Origin: an uncultured Acetatifactor sp.
Lineage (GTDB): Bacteria > Bacillota > Clostridia > Lachnospirales > Lachnospiraceae
Direction of reading: 5' to 3'
Length of the DNA stretch: 50,171 nucleotides
Assembly (NCBI GenBank): GCA_910588225.1
Contig: CAJUQT010000021.1
Coordinates: 1-50,171 of the forward strand
Position 1 is the first letter of the stretch. Every line of letters begins with the position of its first letter. The position numbers and the translations under genes are program-made. Positions 26,499 through 35,503 of the stretch are shown here, in pieces. The notes under the pieces were generated by a model, which had not been told where the DNA came from, ran no database searches, and saw only the letters and a list, made by a program, of their open reading frames with translations.

Positions 26499-27932
26499 AT
26501 GCGCAGCAATCAGAAAATAGACATGACAAAAGGCCCCATCATGAAGCTGGTAATCCTGTTTGCTCTCCCTATCTGCATCGGCAATATACTGCAGCAGCTC
26601 TATACCACTGTTGACACTCTGGTAATCGGTAATTTCTGCAGTTCCGTTTCTCTGGCTGCAGTGGGAACCAGCGGCCAGCCTGTGGAAGTGGTGTTATGTA
26701 TTTTTCTGGGAATCGGTACCGGCGTATCCATTCTGGTATCTCAGTATACCGGCAGCGGTGATACGGCAAGTATGAAGCGACTTGTAGCCACAGCCGGAAC
26801 CTTTATATATGTATGTTCTGTCCCGCTGACCATACTTGGTATTCTCTGCGGACCGTTGATTCTGAGATTCATGCAGGCTCCTGCAGATGCCTGGGAATCA
26901 GCTGTTTCCTATCTGCGTATTATTTTTCTGGGAACATTGGGAAATATGGGCTATAATATGAATGCAGGGATTCTGAGAGGGCTGGGGGACAGCAAATCTT
27001 CCCTGTGGTTTCTGTTCCTGTCCTGCATGATCAATATTGTTCTGGATATTCTGTTTGTTGCCCTTCTGGGAATGGATGTGGCAGGTGCAGCGCTGGCCAC
27101 TGTTCTGGCCATGTATGGTTCCTGGATTTTCAGCATCCTCTATATCCGGAAAAAATATCCTGAGCTGGAATATTCTGTTCTGCCCCGGCAAATGGACAGA
27201 GATATTCTGCACTCCATTGTTTTCGTGGGACTTCCTCTTGGATTGAACAATTCCATCTATTCCATCGGCCATGTTCTGATGCAGTCCCTTGTAAATGCCC
27301 AGGGCTCCACCTTTATGGCAGCCTGCTCCGTAGCATCAAAAGTTACCGGCATTGCCAATATTGCCATAGGCTCCTTTTCCTCTGCTGCAACTACCTACTC
27401 AGGTCAGAATCTGGGCTGCAGGGACTATATCCGTCTGAAAAAGGGCGGCATTATAATTCCTTTCTATTCCGGAATTTTCACCTGCGCACTGGGATTACTG
27501 GTTACTTTTTTCTGTCGTCCTATTCTTGGCCTTTTTACAAAAGATGCAGCTGTTCTGGAAATGGCAGCTGTCTATATCTGGGTGGTTCTTCCTTTTTCCT
27601 GGACCTTTGCCGTCTTTAACTGCATTATCTGTTTTGTGAATGGTATGGGAGAAGTAAAATATCCGACCATTATAAACATACTTATGCTATGGGTGGTACG
27701 TATTCCCAGTGCTTATCTCATCGGACGGTTTATCAACGGAAAATATATTATGGCCTGCTTTCCCATCAGCTTTGTCTTCGGCATGAGCTGTATGCTTGCC
27801 TACTTTGTAACGAAAAAATGGAAAAATATTCTGCGTCTGGCTGCAGAACAAACCTCCGGGCAGAATATCAAACCTGCTGATAAACAGCCTGCTGAAAGCG
27901 GTCAGCTCATAAAAGCTGTGACGGAAAAATAG
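26499..27932 (+). CDS. MATE family efflux transporter
   Basis: Plus-strand MATE transporter, 477 residues, 12 predicted helices; QLYTTVDTLVIGNFC and the IGTGVSILVSQYTGSG segment place it in the NorM/DinF-like branch. It is only distantly similar to the MATE at 20918-22288, so this is not a recent duplication. The C-terminus extends about 30 residues beyond the last helix as a Gln/Pro/Ala-rich cytoplasmic tail. ATG 26499 has AGAAGG 8 nt upstream. A weak -10 (TATATT near 26460) without a clear -35 is the only promoter sign. It converges with the next gene, 26 nt away, with no clear terminator between. Confidence 0.93.
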   Translation: MRSNQKIDMTKGPIMKLVILFALPICIGNILQQLYTTVDTLVIGNFCSSVSLAAVGTSGQPVEVVLCIFLGIGTGVSILVSQYTGSGDTASMKRLVATAGTFIYVCSVPLTILGILCGPLILRFMQAPADAWESAVSYLRIIFLGTLGNMGYNMNAGILRGLGDSKSSLWFLFLSCMINIVLDILFVALLGMDVAGAALATVLAMYGSWIFSILYIRKKYPELEYSVLPRQMDRDILHSIVFVGLPLGLNNSIYSIGHVLMQSLVNAQGSTFMAACSVASKVTGIANIAIGSFSSAATTYSGQNLGCRDYIRLKKGGIIIPFYSGIFTCALGLLVTFFCRPILGLFTKDAAVLEMAAVYIWVVLPFSWTFAVFNCIICFVNGMGEVKYPTIINILMLWVVRIPSAYLIGRFINGKYIMACFPISFVFGMSCMLAYFVTKKWKNILRLAAEQTSGQNIKPADKQPAESGQLIKAVTEK

Positions 27933-27958
27933 GTAGACTGAAAATTGTATATCTGCAT

Positions 27959-28519
27959 CTACATACCTGAAATGCCATCTCCTGTATTTGGCCATACCGC
28001 ACAATAAGTGGCGTCTGTAATGAAAACAATAAGCAGCAATAAACACAGTACAAGACGCCATTTACCTGAAAGTCTGTGATACGCTTTCTCATAAAGCGGC
28101 AGAAACAGACAGACAAGCGCAGTTCCACCCAGGCCAAATACCACCGCACCAAGAAGACACACTCTGCCATTTAGATTCAGAAAATGTCCACTGTAGTCCC
28201 ACCATCTGCTTCCCCAGCGAAGTTCCAGAAAGTAACTGGTCAGATACTCCAGCACAGAGCAGACAAACATTGAAAGAAGAAAGAGCCTGAATGGCTTCCT
28301 TCGATAAGACCGAAAAAGAAAGCAGAGCAGAAGTCCCCCCACGCCGTAAATGGGAAGATAAGGACCTTTGTATATACCTCTGTTGATAAATGCATGGTTC
28401 GTAAAAAAGAATAAAGCTACTTCCCAAAACCAGCCTATAAAGGCCAGGGAGAAAAATAAAAGTACATAATAATCAAATTTTCGAAAATTACTTTTTAGCG
28501 CTGACTTTTCTTCACTCAT
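27959..28519 (-). CDS. Putative membrane protein, ABC-transporter permease CmpB-like family
   Basis: Integral membrane protein of about 186 residues with five or six predicted helices. It carries the family hallmark WWDYSGHFLNLNGRVCL in the second half. The family (ABC_trans_CmpB, formerly DUF1113) is named after a putative permease, but an ATP-binding partner is not seen here and function is unproven. The start is uncertain. ATG 28519 (MSEEKSALKS) is the best family start but has only a weak GAG upstream; the reading frame continues to 28624 through a remnant of a transposase gene, so the native promoter and ribosome site may have been lost. Confidence 0.75.
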   Translation of the reverse strand: MSEEKSALKSNFRKFDYYVLLFFSLAFIGWFWEVALFFFTNHAFINRGIYKGPYLPIYGVGGLLLCFLFRSYRRKPFRLFLLSMFVCSVLEYLTSYFLELRWGSRWWDYSGHFLNLNGRVCLLGAVVFGLGGTALVCLFLPLYEKAYHRLSGKWRLVLCLLLLIVFITDATYCAVWPNTGDGISGM

Positions 28520-28880
28520 ACTCGAAGTATGGTCAAATTTTGTCTTTTTATTCGCCGCCCTCACAAACATTTCATCAAATTTACATTTACAGCAGTCACT
28601 CTCCAGGATCATGCGGTTCATCACGTCATACAGACACCCGAGCCCTATGGAAGCCTGGGGCTTTGTTCTTTTCTGCTGGATGTCTCAAATGTTTCCAGGG
28701 TTCAATTTCATTTGCTGTTTCAGATAGCCCGGCTTTGATATTTCCATTCCTGGATGTACGGTTTTCATATAATTGCGTAATTTCAGACTCAACGTAATCC
28801 CCCTCCGGTTTATCATAGTAAACATAAGATCCGTTAACGGCATCTTCCAGTTATCTACTTTCATTGTTGCATAAAATACA
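28520..28880 (-). pseudogene. Decayed IS4-type transposase fragment
   Basis: Reading the minus strand in one frame gives a transposase-like N-terminal stretch (MKVDNWKMPLTDLMF, then NRRGITLSLKLRNYM and ISKPGYLKQQMKLNP), a stop near 28688, then a later conserved stretch (KPQASIGLGCLYDVMNRMI and ESDCCKCKFDEM). I recognise these as separate blocks of IS4-type transposases found in clostridia. The central part between them (substrate and first catalytic Asp region) is missing and everything after FDEM is absent. So this is a twice-deleted remnant. No terminal inverted repeats were found. The last block runs in frame into the CmpB-like gene. Family recognition is from memory of the motifs and should be confirmed by search. 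Confidence 0.6.
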
Positions 28881-28881
28881 G

Positions 28882-28920
28882 AAAAAAGGAACCTTTTACA
28901 ATTCAAATGTAAAAGATTCC
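28882..28920 (-). terminator. Terminator of the sensor-kinase operon
   Basis: A 13-bp stem (GGAATCTTTTACA / TGTAAAAGGTTCC, one wobble) with a 7-nt loop is followed on the minus strand by six T. It begins 17 nt after the kinase stop, and overlaps the first codons of the transposase remnant. Confidence 0.92.
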
Positions 28921-28936
28921 TCTTTCTGGGGCTACC

Positions 28937-31531
28937 CTAAATTGCCTTCACAGGATATTCGGGTGTGCCTCGGGATAAATCCTGTTCAGCTATCATATGC
29001 CATGTGGTAGTAACCTTAAACAAATCTCCGTCAACTTCCAGCGACAGTTCACCGCCCTGCAGTTCAGTAAAGCTTTTCGCTATGGCAAGTCCCAACCCAC
29101 TGCCTTCGGTATTTCTGGAAGCATCTCCTCTCACAAAACGTTCCGTCAGTTCGGAAGAATCCACTGTAATTTCCTGAGCGGAGATGTTCTTCAGCGTGAT
29201 AACCACTGTATTGCCAATGCGGAAACCATTTACGTAGACTCTGGTTCCAGTGAGCGCATACTTTGCAATGTTGCCAAACAGATTCTCATAAATACGATAT
29301 GTTTTCTGGTTATCAAGCGGCAGGATAATCTTCTCTTCTGTCAAATTCATCCGTACATCCAATCCCGCTTCATTAATTTTATCCGACATTTCAAATGCCA
29401 CCTGCTTCACCAGATTCATAATATCCACATCCATAATGTTCAATGTGATATTCTGGGAATTGGCCTTGCTGAATTCAAACAAATCTTCAATCAAGCTTTT
29501 CAACCGCAGGGACTTTCTCTCCAGTATGGCCAGATATTCTCTCCGCTGTGCTTCAGTGATGTCCTCTTTCAGAAGATTGACATAAGTGATTATAGCTGTG
29601 AGAGGTGTCTTCAGATCATGAGACATATTGGTCACCAGCTCCACTTTCATCCGCTGGCTCTTCACCTCCACATCCACAGCTTTCTGGAGACCATCCTGAA
29701 TTTTGAAAATCTGTTCCCGAAAAGGTTCGAATACTCCCAGGTCTTCATTGATAGTTACATTCAAATTACCTTCCGCAATCTCATCCACCGCTTTGAGCAA
29801 AATGCCATATCTCTTCTGCAGCTGGCTGATATATTTTCGCAGAACCAGATACAATACCAGAGAATATATCAGAGTCACGGCAAATCCTCCGACCCACAGA
29901 CTGCTGATAAAAAACAGTACTATACCATTTGCCAGCAGCAGCTTGATAATGCTTCTGTTTGCATTCCGAGTCAAATCCATGTGTGCGAATGAATTGTAGA
30001 TATCCAGTGCCTTTCCTTTCATATATGGAAAGAAACTGTAAATCAGGCTTCTCTTTTTAATATATTCTCTCAATCCCAGCTCCTTCACCGCTCTGGTACA
30101 TATGCCAATGTACCAGCAGCTGAAGAAAAACAGCATAAGCGCCGTCAGGTTAATGACTCCCACCAGAAGATGCGCAGCCTCAGGCGGAATTTCCAGATAT
30201 TCCCCAAATGCCCCCCCTGCCTGGCCGCTGGCCACGTTGCCGATCAGAATCATTATTGGTGTCATGATAAGAAATAATGTAAAACCGATGCAGAAAAGCA
30301 GTTCAAAAGACAGAGCACACATTTTTTCACTTTTCCAGGGCTTTGCATGATGCGGTATGGGCAGTAACAGCCCCAGCAATGCCATGAACAGCATGCACAG
30401 GAGCAGAATCCCAGGCAATCCTATCTCATAGTAGGCATGTATATAATCATTATAATAAGATGAATAATATTGAATATCAAATTCATAGTTCGTATTGGAG
30501 GCAAATGTTCCCACATAAAAGCCGTCGTTTCTGGTATCCCATGCTTCTTTGGAAACCGCAAAGGTAATGGTGCAATCCACCGGCTGTCTGATTTTCACAT
30601 ATTTACTCAATAAAACAGTATCCCCTGCCAGACCGGCCAGAGAGCTTCCCCGAATTGCTTCATTGGCATATTTCCGGACATAACTCTCATTTTTTCCGCA
30701 TATGGTGTCACCGATGCTTACATTGCCGAGACTGTCAAAAGTAAAGCTGAGCCTGAAATACTGTGCTTCTGCGCTTCGATTCCTGTCATCCACGGACATA
30801 TTGGTAACATATTTGCCGGTAACCTGGTCCTCGATAATGTAATCATAGCTATTGTTGAGCGTTTTGAAGCCAGCCTCCAGGTTTGCAAAATATGTTTCCA
30901 TATTTACAATTGTCTCATTCAGACCGGAATATGCTTCTCTGTTCAGATTGTATGTGCTGCTTCCGTCTCTGTATCTTTCCAGCCACCTGCTGTCCAGATT
31001 TCCTTCTGCAATATATTCATTTATCAGGTTTTCATCCAGAATCCCCTGACCTATGGCATCCTCCAGCCAGTTTTCATCCAGATTGCTCTGGGACAGGTAT
31101 TCTTCAAAAGCCCTGGATTCTTCAACAAGGTTTAGCAAAATACCATATTCTGTCCTTTGCTTTTCATCCAGCATCCAGCTGTATGCCTCGTCCATTTCCA
31201 GGTAAATATCAGTATAATCCAGAATTTCTTCATGCTGAACATTGTACAAATCCCGGTAAAGCAGGTAGCAGCTCTGGTATAGCCAGGCAATATTTGCAGT
31301 GGTCTCCAGCGGACTTTCTTCATATTCTTTGGCTCTGGAGCGGAACACCCCGTAAAAGCAGCTGAAAAGCATTGCAAATACAAGGCTCATGGCAATTCCC
31401 TGATAAAGCCATGATTTGTTCCCGTGTGCCCTGCGGACAATTCCCTTTTTTGAACTGCTTCTCCGAATATCATTTTCTTCCGGCAGTTCCTTCGGCACTT
31501 TCAGCTGTTCTTTTTCCTGATTAAAATCCAT
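28937..31531 (-). CDS. Membrane sensor histidine kinase with large extracytoplasmic domain
   Basis: Two-component sensor of 864 residues. One membrane helix lies at about 41-63, then a large extracytoplasmic domain of some 300 residues that I cannot assign, then about six hydrophobic helices (about 375-580). A dimerisation domain carries the phospho-acceptor His at about residue 638 in MSHDLKTPL, and the ATPase domain has NLFGNIAKYA and GSGLGLAIAK. The N-box Asn is present. ATG 31531 has GGGGA 5 nt upstream; longer starts to 31591 are possible. It follows its response regulator gene and ends at a strong terminator (28882-28920). Confidence 0.93.
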   Translation of the reverse strand: MDFNQEKEQLKVPKELPEENDIRRSSSKKGIVRRAHGNKSWLYQGIAMSLVFAMLFSCFYGVFRSRAKEYEESPLETTANIAWLYQSCYLLYRDLYNVQHEEILDYTDIYLEMDEAYSWMLDEKQRTEYGILLNLVEESRAFEEYLSQSNLDENWLEDAIGQGILDENLINEYIAEGNLDSRWLERYRDGSSTYNLNREAYSGLNETIVNMETYFANLEAGFKTLNNSYDYIIEDQVTGKYVTNMSVDDRNRSAEAQYFRLSFTFDSLGNVSIGDTICGKNESYVRKYANEAIRGSSLAGLAGDTVLLSKYVKIRQPVDCTITFAVSKEAWDTRNDGFYVGTFASNTNYEFDIQYYSSYYNDYIHAYYEIGLPGILLLCMLFMALLGLLLPIPHHAKPWKSEKMCALSFELLFCIGFTLFLIMTPIMILIGNVASGQAGGAFGEYLEIPPEAAHLLVGVINLTALMLFFFSCWYIGICTRAVKELGLREYIKKRSLIYSFFPYMKGKALDIYNSFAHMDLTRNANRSIIKLLLANGIVLFFISSLWVGGFAVTLIYSLVLYLVLRKYISQLQKRYGILLKAVDEIAEGNLNVTINEDLGVFEPFREQIFKIQDGLQKAVDVEVKSQRMKVELVTNMSHDLKTPLTAIITYVNLLKEDITEAQRREYLAILERKSLRLKSLIEDLFEFSKANSQNITLNIMDVDIMNLVKQVAFEMSDKINEAGLDVRMNLTEEKIILPLDNQKTYRIYENLFGNIAKYALTGTRVYVNGFRIGNTVVITLKNISAQEITVDSSELTERFVRGDASRNTEGSGLGLAIAKSFTELQGGELSLEVDGDLFKVTTTWHMIAEQDLSRGTPEYPVKAI

Positions 31532-31556
31532 ACAAATCCCCATGCCTTTCCGTCCC

Positions 31557-31582
31557 AGAGCACAGACATATATGTCTGCTCT
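31557..31582 (-). other. Intercistronic hairpin between response regulator and kinase genes
   Basis: AGAGCA and GACATA pair with their complements across a tight centre with a 2-nt bulge, over 26 nt. No T-run follows, so this is not an ordinary terminator. It may tune the kinase-to-regulator ratio by RNA stability or partial pausing. Confidence 0.45.
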
Positions 31583-31609
31583 TTTATACATTACATTGTC
31601 TTCTCTGTC

Positions 31610-32317
31610 TTACTGTCTGTCTATTTTATATCCGACTCCCCAGACTACCTTCAGGTATTTCGGATTCTTGGGATCAATTTCGATTTTTTCTCTGATATTT
31701 CTCACATGAACCATGATGGTATCTGTGTTTACCGCTTTCTCATTCCAGATACGCTCATAGATTTCATCTGCGGAAAACACTCTGCCCGGGTTTTTTATCA
31801 GCAGCTGTACAATTTTGAATTCCATAGGGGTAAGCTTCACAGGTTCTCCGTCCACACTTACTTCCACGGTATCTTCGTTTAATTCCAGTCCGCCGATAGT
31901 ATAAATATGATCCTGATTGCCGTCTTCCTTCACTGACAGATATTTGGAATATCTGCGCAGGTGCGAGTTTACCCTGGCCAGCAGTTCCAGAGGGGTAAAT
32001 GGTTTTGTCACATAATCGTCCGCTCCCATATTCAGCCCCATTATTTTATCCACTTCCTCAGATTTGGCAGACAACATGATCACAGGGAATTCATATTCTT
32101 TTGATCTGAGCTTCATCAGCATGGTGACGCCGTCCATCACCGGCATCATAATGTCTACTATGGCCAGATGGACCTCCTCCTGCTCGATTATCCTCAGTCC
32201 CTCTGCTCCGTTTGCCGCCTGAAATACTTCATAGCCCTGATTCCTCAGATAGATTTCGACACCCTCTCTTATTTCTTTATCATCCTCTACCACCAGAACA
32301 TGATATTTCTGTTCCAT
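31610..32317 (-). CDS. OmpR/PhoB family response regulator
   Basis: DNA-binding response regulator of 235 residues. The receiver domain has the acidic pair D12/D13, phospho-acceptor D55 in VDIMMP, and a conserved Lys in the VTKPF loop; the C-terminal winged helix (about 130-235) has the TPMEFKIVQLL and VWGVGYKI landmarks. It is paired with the downstream kinase gene and follows a glycosyltransferase and a DedA gene on the same strand. ATG 32317 has GGAGGG upstream. The regulon is unknown; the neighbours suggest envelope or glycolipid control. Confidence 0.96.
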   Translation of the reverse strand: MEQKYHVLVVEDDKEIREGVEIYLRNQGYEVFQAANGAEGLRIIEQEEVHLAIVDIMMPVMDGVTMLMKLRSKEYEFPVIMLSAKSEEVDKIMGLNMGADDYVTKPFTPLELLARVNSHLRRYSKYLSVKEDGNQDHIYTIGGLELNEDTVEVSVDGEPVKLTPMEFKIVQLLIKNPGRVFSADEIYERIWNEKAVNTDTIMVHVRNIREKIEIDPKNPKYLKVVWGVGYKIDRQ

Positions 32318-32379
32318 ATACTGCCCTCCGTTTTGTCTGCGGTTTCGATAATAAAACAGCTATTCCGATAACTGCCGCC

Positions 32380-33645
32380 CTATCCAGCCGGCAGCAGCCG
32401 TATATCCCGCTTTTTCTGTATTGCTTTTTGTGCAATAACATCATTATAATAATGAACGGCTTTAATGGCAACTGCTTCTTCGCGATAAAGGCAGCTTTTT
32501 TGAAAGGCACTCTCTGATAATTTTTCATAGGACATACCATCTGTGCTCTCTCTCTGGAGCAGCTTCAGAAACGCTGTAACCTTTCCGGCATATTCGTCTG
32601 TATCTTCTCTGGTAAGAAAACCGTTTATTCCATCATCCACCACATCTTCCACTCCTGTGGCTTTCACTGCAATCACAGGTGTTCCGCCGGCAAAAGCCTC
32701 CAAAACTACGATTCCCTGAGTCTCTGTTCTGGAAGCAAAGAGAAATCCGTCCGCCGCCTTATAATAGGGTGCAATCTTTTCATTTGGAACTGTACCTGTA
32801 AAAATCACAGTATCTTCCAGGCCGAGTACTTCACTTCGTTTTTTCAACATGTCTCTGTCCGGCCCTTCTCCAATCATCAACATTCGAAAAGGCTTCCCGT
32901 AAAGTGACTTTACTTTTGCCAGGCTTTCCAGCAGAAACGCCACATTTTTCTCATGTGCCATTCTTGATACGGTAAGAAGAAGCGGAATTTGCTCCGCCTG
33001 GTAAAAAGCCCGGATTTCATTTCCCTGTTCCGCAGTTGCAGTAAATGTTTTCTCATCAATTCCGGTCGGAAGAACGCATGTTCTTCCCTGAGACATCCGG
33101 CATTTTTCTGTGAGATATTGCTGCATTCCGCCTGTAGGCGCAAACACAAGATCACAATGCCGCAAAAAAGTCCGCAGATAAAGGGGCATGATTTTATCCA
33201 CTCTGCCAATGCCATGGGTATAGTATTTTACATATTGCTCATATCTGGTGTGGTAGGTAAATACCAGAGGAATCTTATATTTTTTCGATAAGTAAACAGC
33301 AGTTCTGCCAATAAGCATAGGGTGATGTACATGAATGATATCATAGGAATTTTTCCTGAATTCCCGCTCAATATTAATATCAAAAGGGTTTGGCAGTACA
33401 ATACCTCCGATAAAATGCTTCAAAGCCGTGGCATACCGAAATACCTGCTCCTCAGAGATTTCTGATTCCGCAGAATTCGTCGATTCCACATCCTGCTGTT
33501 CTGTTTCCTGTGACTTTGCATAAGAAGGAGCAAAAATGGTCACTTCATGCCCCATTCTAACCAATCCGGCAGCCAATCGTTCGATGGAAATCGGAACTCC
33601 GCCTATAATCGGCTTATAATTATTGGTCATCAACGCTATTCTCAT
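32380..33645 (-). CDS. Family 4 glycosyltransferase
   Basis: GT-B fold glycosyltransferase of 421 residues. The N-terminus MTNNYKPIIGGVPISIERLA is typical of GT4 enzymes that make glycolipids, such as diacylglycerol glucosyltransferases. The nucleotide-sugar pocket includes FASRTETQGIVVLEAFAGG with the E-x7-E motif. It probably transfers a sugar from UDP- or GDP-sugar to a membrane lipid or polysaccharide acceptor on the cytoplasmic face. It lies between dedA and the two-component genes with short gaps, suggesting one operon. ATG 33645 has AAAGGA upstream. The acceptor cannot be read from the sequence. Confidence 0.92.
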   Translation of the reverse strand: MRIALMTNNYKPIIGGVPISIERLAAGLVRMGHEVTIFAPSYAKSQETEQQDVESTNSAESEISEEQVFRYATALKHFIGGIVLPNPFDINIEREFRKNSYDIIHVHHPMLIGRTAVYLSKKYKIPLVFTYHTRYEQYVKYYTHGIGRVDKIMPLYLRTFLRHCDLVFAPTGGMQQYLTEKCRMSQGRTCVLPTGIDEKTFTATAEQGNEIRAFYQAEQIPLLLTVSRMAHEKNVAFLLESLAKVKSLYGKPFRMLMIGEGPDRDMLKKRSEVLGLEDTVIFTGTVPNEKIAPYYKAADGFLFASRTETQGIVVLEAFAGGTPVIAVKATGVEDVVDDGINGFLTREDTDEYAGKVTAFLKLLQRESTDGMSYEKLSESAFQKSCLYREEAVAIKAVHYYNDVIAQKAIQKKRDIRLLPAG

Positions 33646-33701
33646 ATCTGTTTCATCCTTTCCATATCTGCTTTCCCTCTGACACAGTCAGCTTTCAACG
33701 T

Positions 33702-34217
33702 TTATACTGCACCCAGCAGCTGAAAAATCTGATCCCCCATCACATAGCCCGCACCGACAAAAACAAAATTCCAGATTATAATACCGCAGGTGGAACTGAC
33801 AATATATTTCAGCAAATCCATTCTGATTACGCCTGCAGGGATAGAAACAATTGTTCTGATCATGGGAATCAGCTTCCCAAGGAATACACCGATACAGCCC
33901 TTCTTCCGTATCCAGTCCAGATTTTTCTCCAGTACCTCTTTTTGTTTTGGAAACTTTCTGATATATGCCTTCAGAAAAAGGTCACCGCCTTTGCGGCCCA
34001 GCCCATACAGAATCAGACTTCCAAGCAGTCCGGCCGAAACGGAGATAACCATTACCCAAAAGAAATGAATATTCCCCTTTGCCGCCATTACTCCGGAGAG
34101 CGGCATGATAATTCCTGCCGGAAATCCCGGCAAATTCAAATATTCCAGAAGTACGATTACAAAAATGGCAACTGCTCCATATCTGGTAAAATAATAGGTC
34201 AAAGAAGATAAATCCAT
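33702..34217 (-). CDS. DedA family membrane protein
   Basis: DedA/SNARE-associated family protein of 171 residues with four or five hydrophobic segments. The FPAGIIMPLSGVMAA loop, the GRKGGD segment and the GKLIPMIRTIVSIPAGV re-entrant loop match the family, some of whose members transport undecaprenyl phosphate or phospholipids between membrane leaflets. It is the first gene of the dedA-GT4-regulator-kinase run, so a lipid-linked sugar pathway is plausible. ATG 34217 has GGGAGG 8 nt upstream, in preference to GTG 34223. Confidence 0.93.
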   Translation of the reverse strand: MDLSSLTYYFTRYGAVAIFVIVLLEYLNLPGFPAGIIMPLSGVMAAKGNIHFFWVMVISVSAGLLGSLILYGLGRKGGDLFLKAYIRKFPKQKEVLEKNLDWIRKKGCIGVFLGKLIPMIRTIVSIPAGVIRMDLLKYIVSSTCGIIIWNFVFVGAGYVMGDQIFQLLGAV

Positions 34218-34326
34218 AAACACGTCCTCCCGTTTCTTCTGTGATGGTTATAGTATATGTGAGAAAAGTAAATGAATGCTGCTGAGATTTCCCAAGAAAA
34301 TCTTAAGATATTTATAAAACATCAGA

Positions 34327-34358
34327 AAGGAAAAGACGACTGCCCGATGAAGCAGTCG
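34327..34358 (-). terminator. Terminator after ilvC
   Basis: CGACTGC / GCAGTCG with an 8-nt loop, followed on the minus strand by TCTTTTCCTTTC. It lies 14 nt after the ilvC stop and closes the metH-ilv run. Confidence 0.8.
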
Positions 34359-34372
34359 CCGTGGATGTAAAA

Positions 34373-35392
34373 TTAATTATTGATCAGTTTGTCATCTTCG
34401 TTATTCCAGCTGTAGAGCTTTCTGATTTCTTCGCCTACCTTCTCCGAAGGATGCTCGGAGGCCAGCTTTCTCATGGCCTTAAAATGAACCTGACGTCCTG
34501 CGGGAGACATGTCAAGCAGGAATTCCTTCGCAAAGGTTCCGTCCTGAATGTCACTGAGAATCTTTTTCATGGTCTTCTTGGTCTCTTCGGTAATCAGCTT
34601 CGGTCCGGTAATATAGTCGCCGTACTCCGCAGTGTTGGAAATGGAGTATCTCATGCCGGCAAAGCCGCTCTGATAGATCAGGTCTACAATCAGCTTCATC
34701 TCATGGATACATTCAAAATAAGCATTCCTCTCATCATACCCGGCTTCCACCAGCGTCTCAAAGCCTGCCTGCATCAAGGCACAGACACCACCGCATAACA
34801 CCGCCTGCTCACCGAACAGATCCGTCTCAGTCTCCGTGCGGAAAGTGGTCTCCAAGACGCCTGCTCTGGCGCCGCCGATACCCAGCGCATAAGCAAGGGC
34901 AATATCCTGTGCCTTGCCTGTGGCATCCTGTTCCACTGCAATCAGACAGGGAACCCCTTTTCCTTCCTGGTATTCGCTTCTCACAGTATGTCCCGGTCCC
35001 TTGGGTGCGATCATGGTCACGTCCACATCCGCAGGCGGCACAATACAGCCGAAATGAATATTAAATCCGTGGGCAAACATCAGCATATTGCCTGCTTCCA
35101 GATTAGGCTCAATATCCTTCTTGTACAGATCGGCCTGTTTCTCGTCGTTAATCAGAATCATAATAATATCAGCTCTCTTAGCCGCTTCAGCAGCAGTAAA
35201 TACCTCAAAGCCCTGCTTCACAGCCTTATCCCAGGATTTGGAACCCTCGTACAGACCGATAATGACATTACAGCCCGACTCCTTCAGGTTCAGTGCATGT
35301 GCATGTCCCTGACTGCCATAACCGATAATCGCGATGGTTTTCCCTTCCAAAAGAGATAAATTGCAATCCTCCTGATAAAAAATCTTTGCCAT
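34373..35392 (-). CDS. ilvC: Ketol-acid reductoisomerase
   Basis: NADPH-dependent enzyme of valine, leucine and isoleucine synthesis (339 residues, class I length). The Rossmann fold begins IAIIGYGSQGHAHALNL (about 20-36). The C-terminal knotted domain contains LFGEQAVLCGG and EMKLIVDL with the Mg-binding Asp/Glu. ATG 35392 follows GGAGG at 8 nt; the open frame to 35464 lacks support. It is the last gene of the metH-ilvB-ilvN-deacetylase-ilvN-ilvC run and is followed by a terminator. Confidence 0.97.
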   Translation of the reverse strand: MAKIFYQEDCNLSLLEGKTIAIIGYGSQGHAHALNLKESGCNVIIGLYEGSKSWDKAVKQGFEVFTAAEAAKRADIIMILINDEKQADLYKKDIEPNLEAGNMLMFAHGFNIHFGCIVPPADVDVTMIAPKGPGHTVRSEYQEGKGVPCLIAVEQDATGKAQDIALAYALGIGGARAGVLETTFRTETETDLFGEQAVLCGGVCALMQAGFETLVEAGYDERNAYFECIHEMKLIVDLIYQSGFAGMRYSISNTAEYGDYITGPKLITEETKKTMKKILSDIQDGTFAKEFLLDMSPAGRQVHFKAMRKLASEHPSEKVGEEIRKLYSWNNEDDKLINN

Positions 35393-35503
35393 TTTACTTT
35401 CCTCCAATTCGTTGTTTTGGCTGAAGACTGCATGGTTACAATCCTGCAGCCGCATAAATAACACATGTTACCATGCTTATATAACTGACAGGTTACCCTG
35501 GAG

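Noticed and set aside
27933..27958. Terminator between convergent MATE and CmpB-like genes
   Set aside because: The 26-bp gap has no stem-loop with a T-run; only a very loose GTAGA/TCTAC pairing.
28685..28906. Separate small 73-residue minus-strand gene
   Set aside because: Its sequence matches the N-terminal block of an IS4-type transposase and ends at a premature stop; it overlaps a terminator hairpin. It is treated as part of the pseudogene.
28997..29992. Plus-strand open frame of 331 codons
   Set aside because: Antisense to the histidine kinase ATPase and dimerisation domains, with composition typical of a shadow frame.
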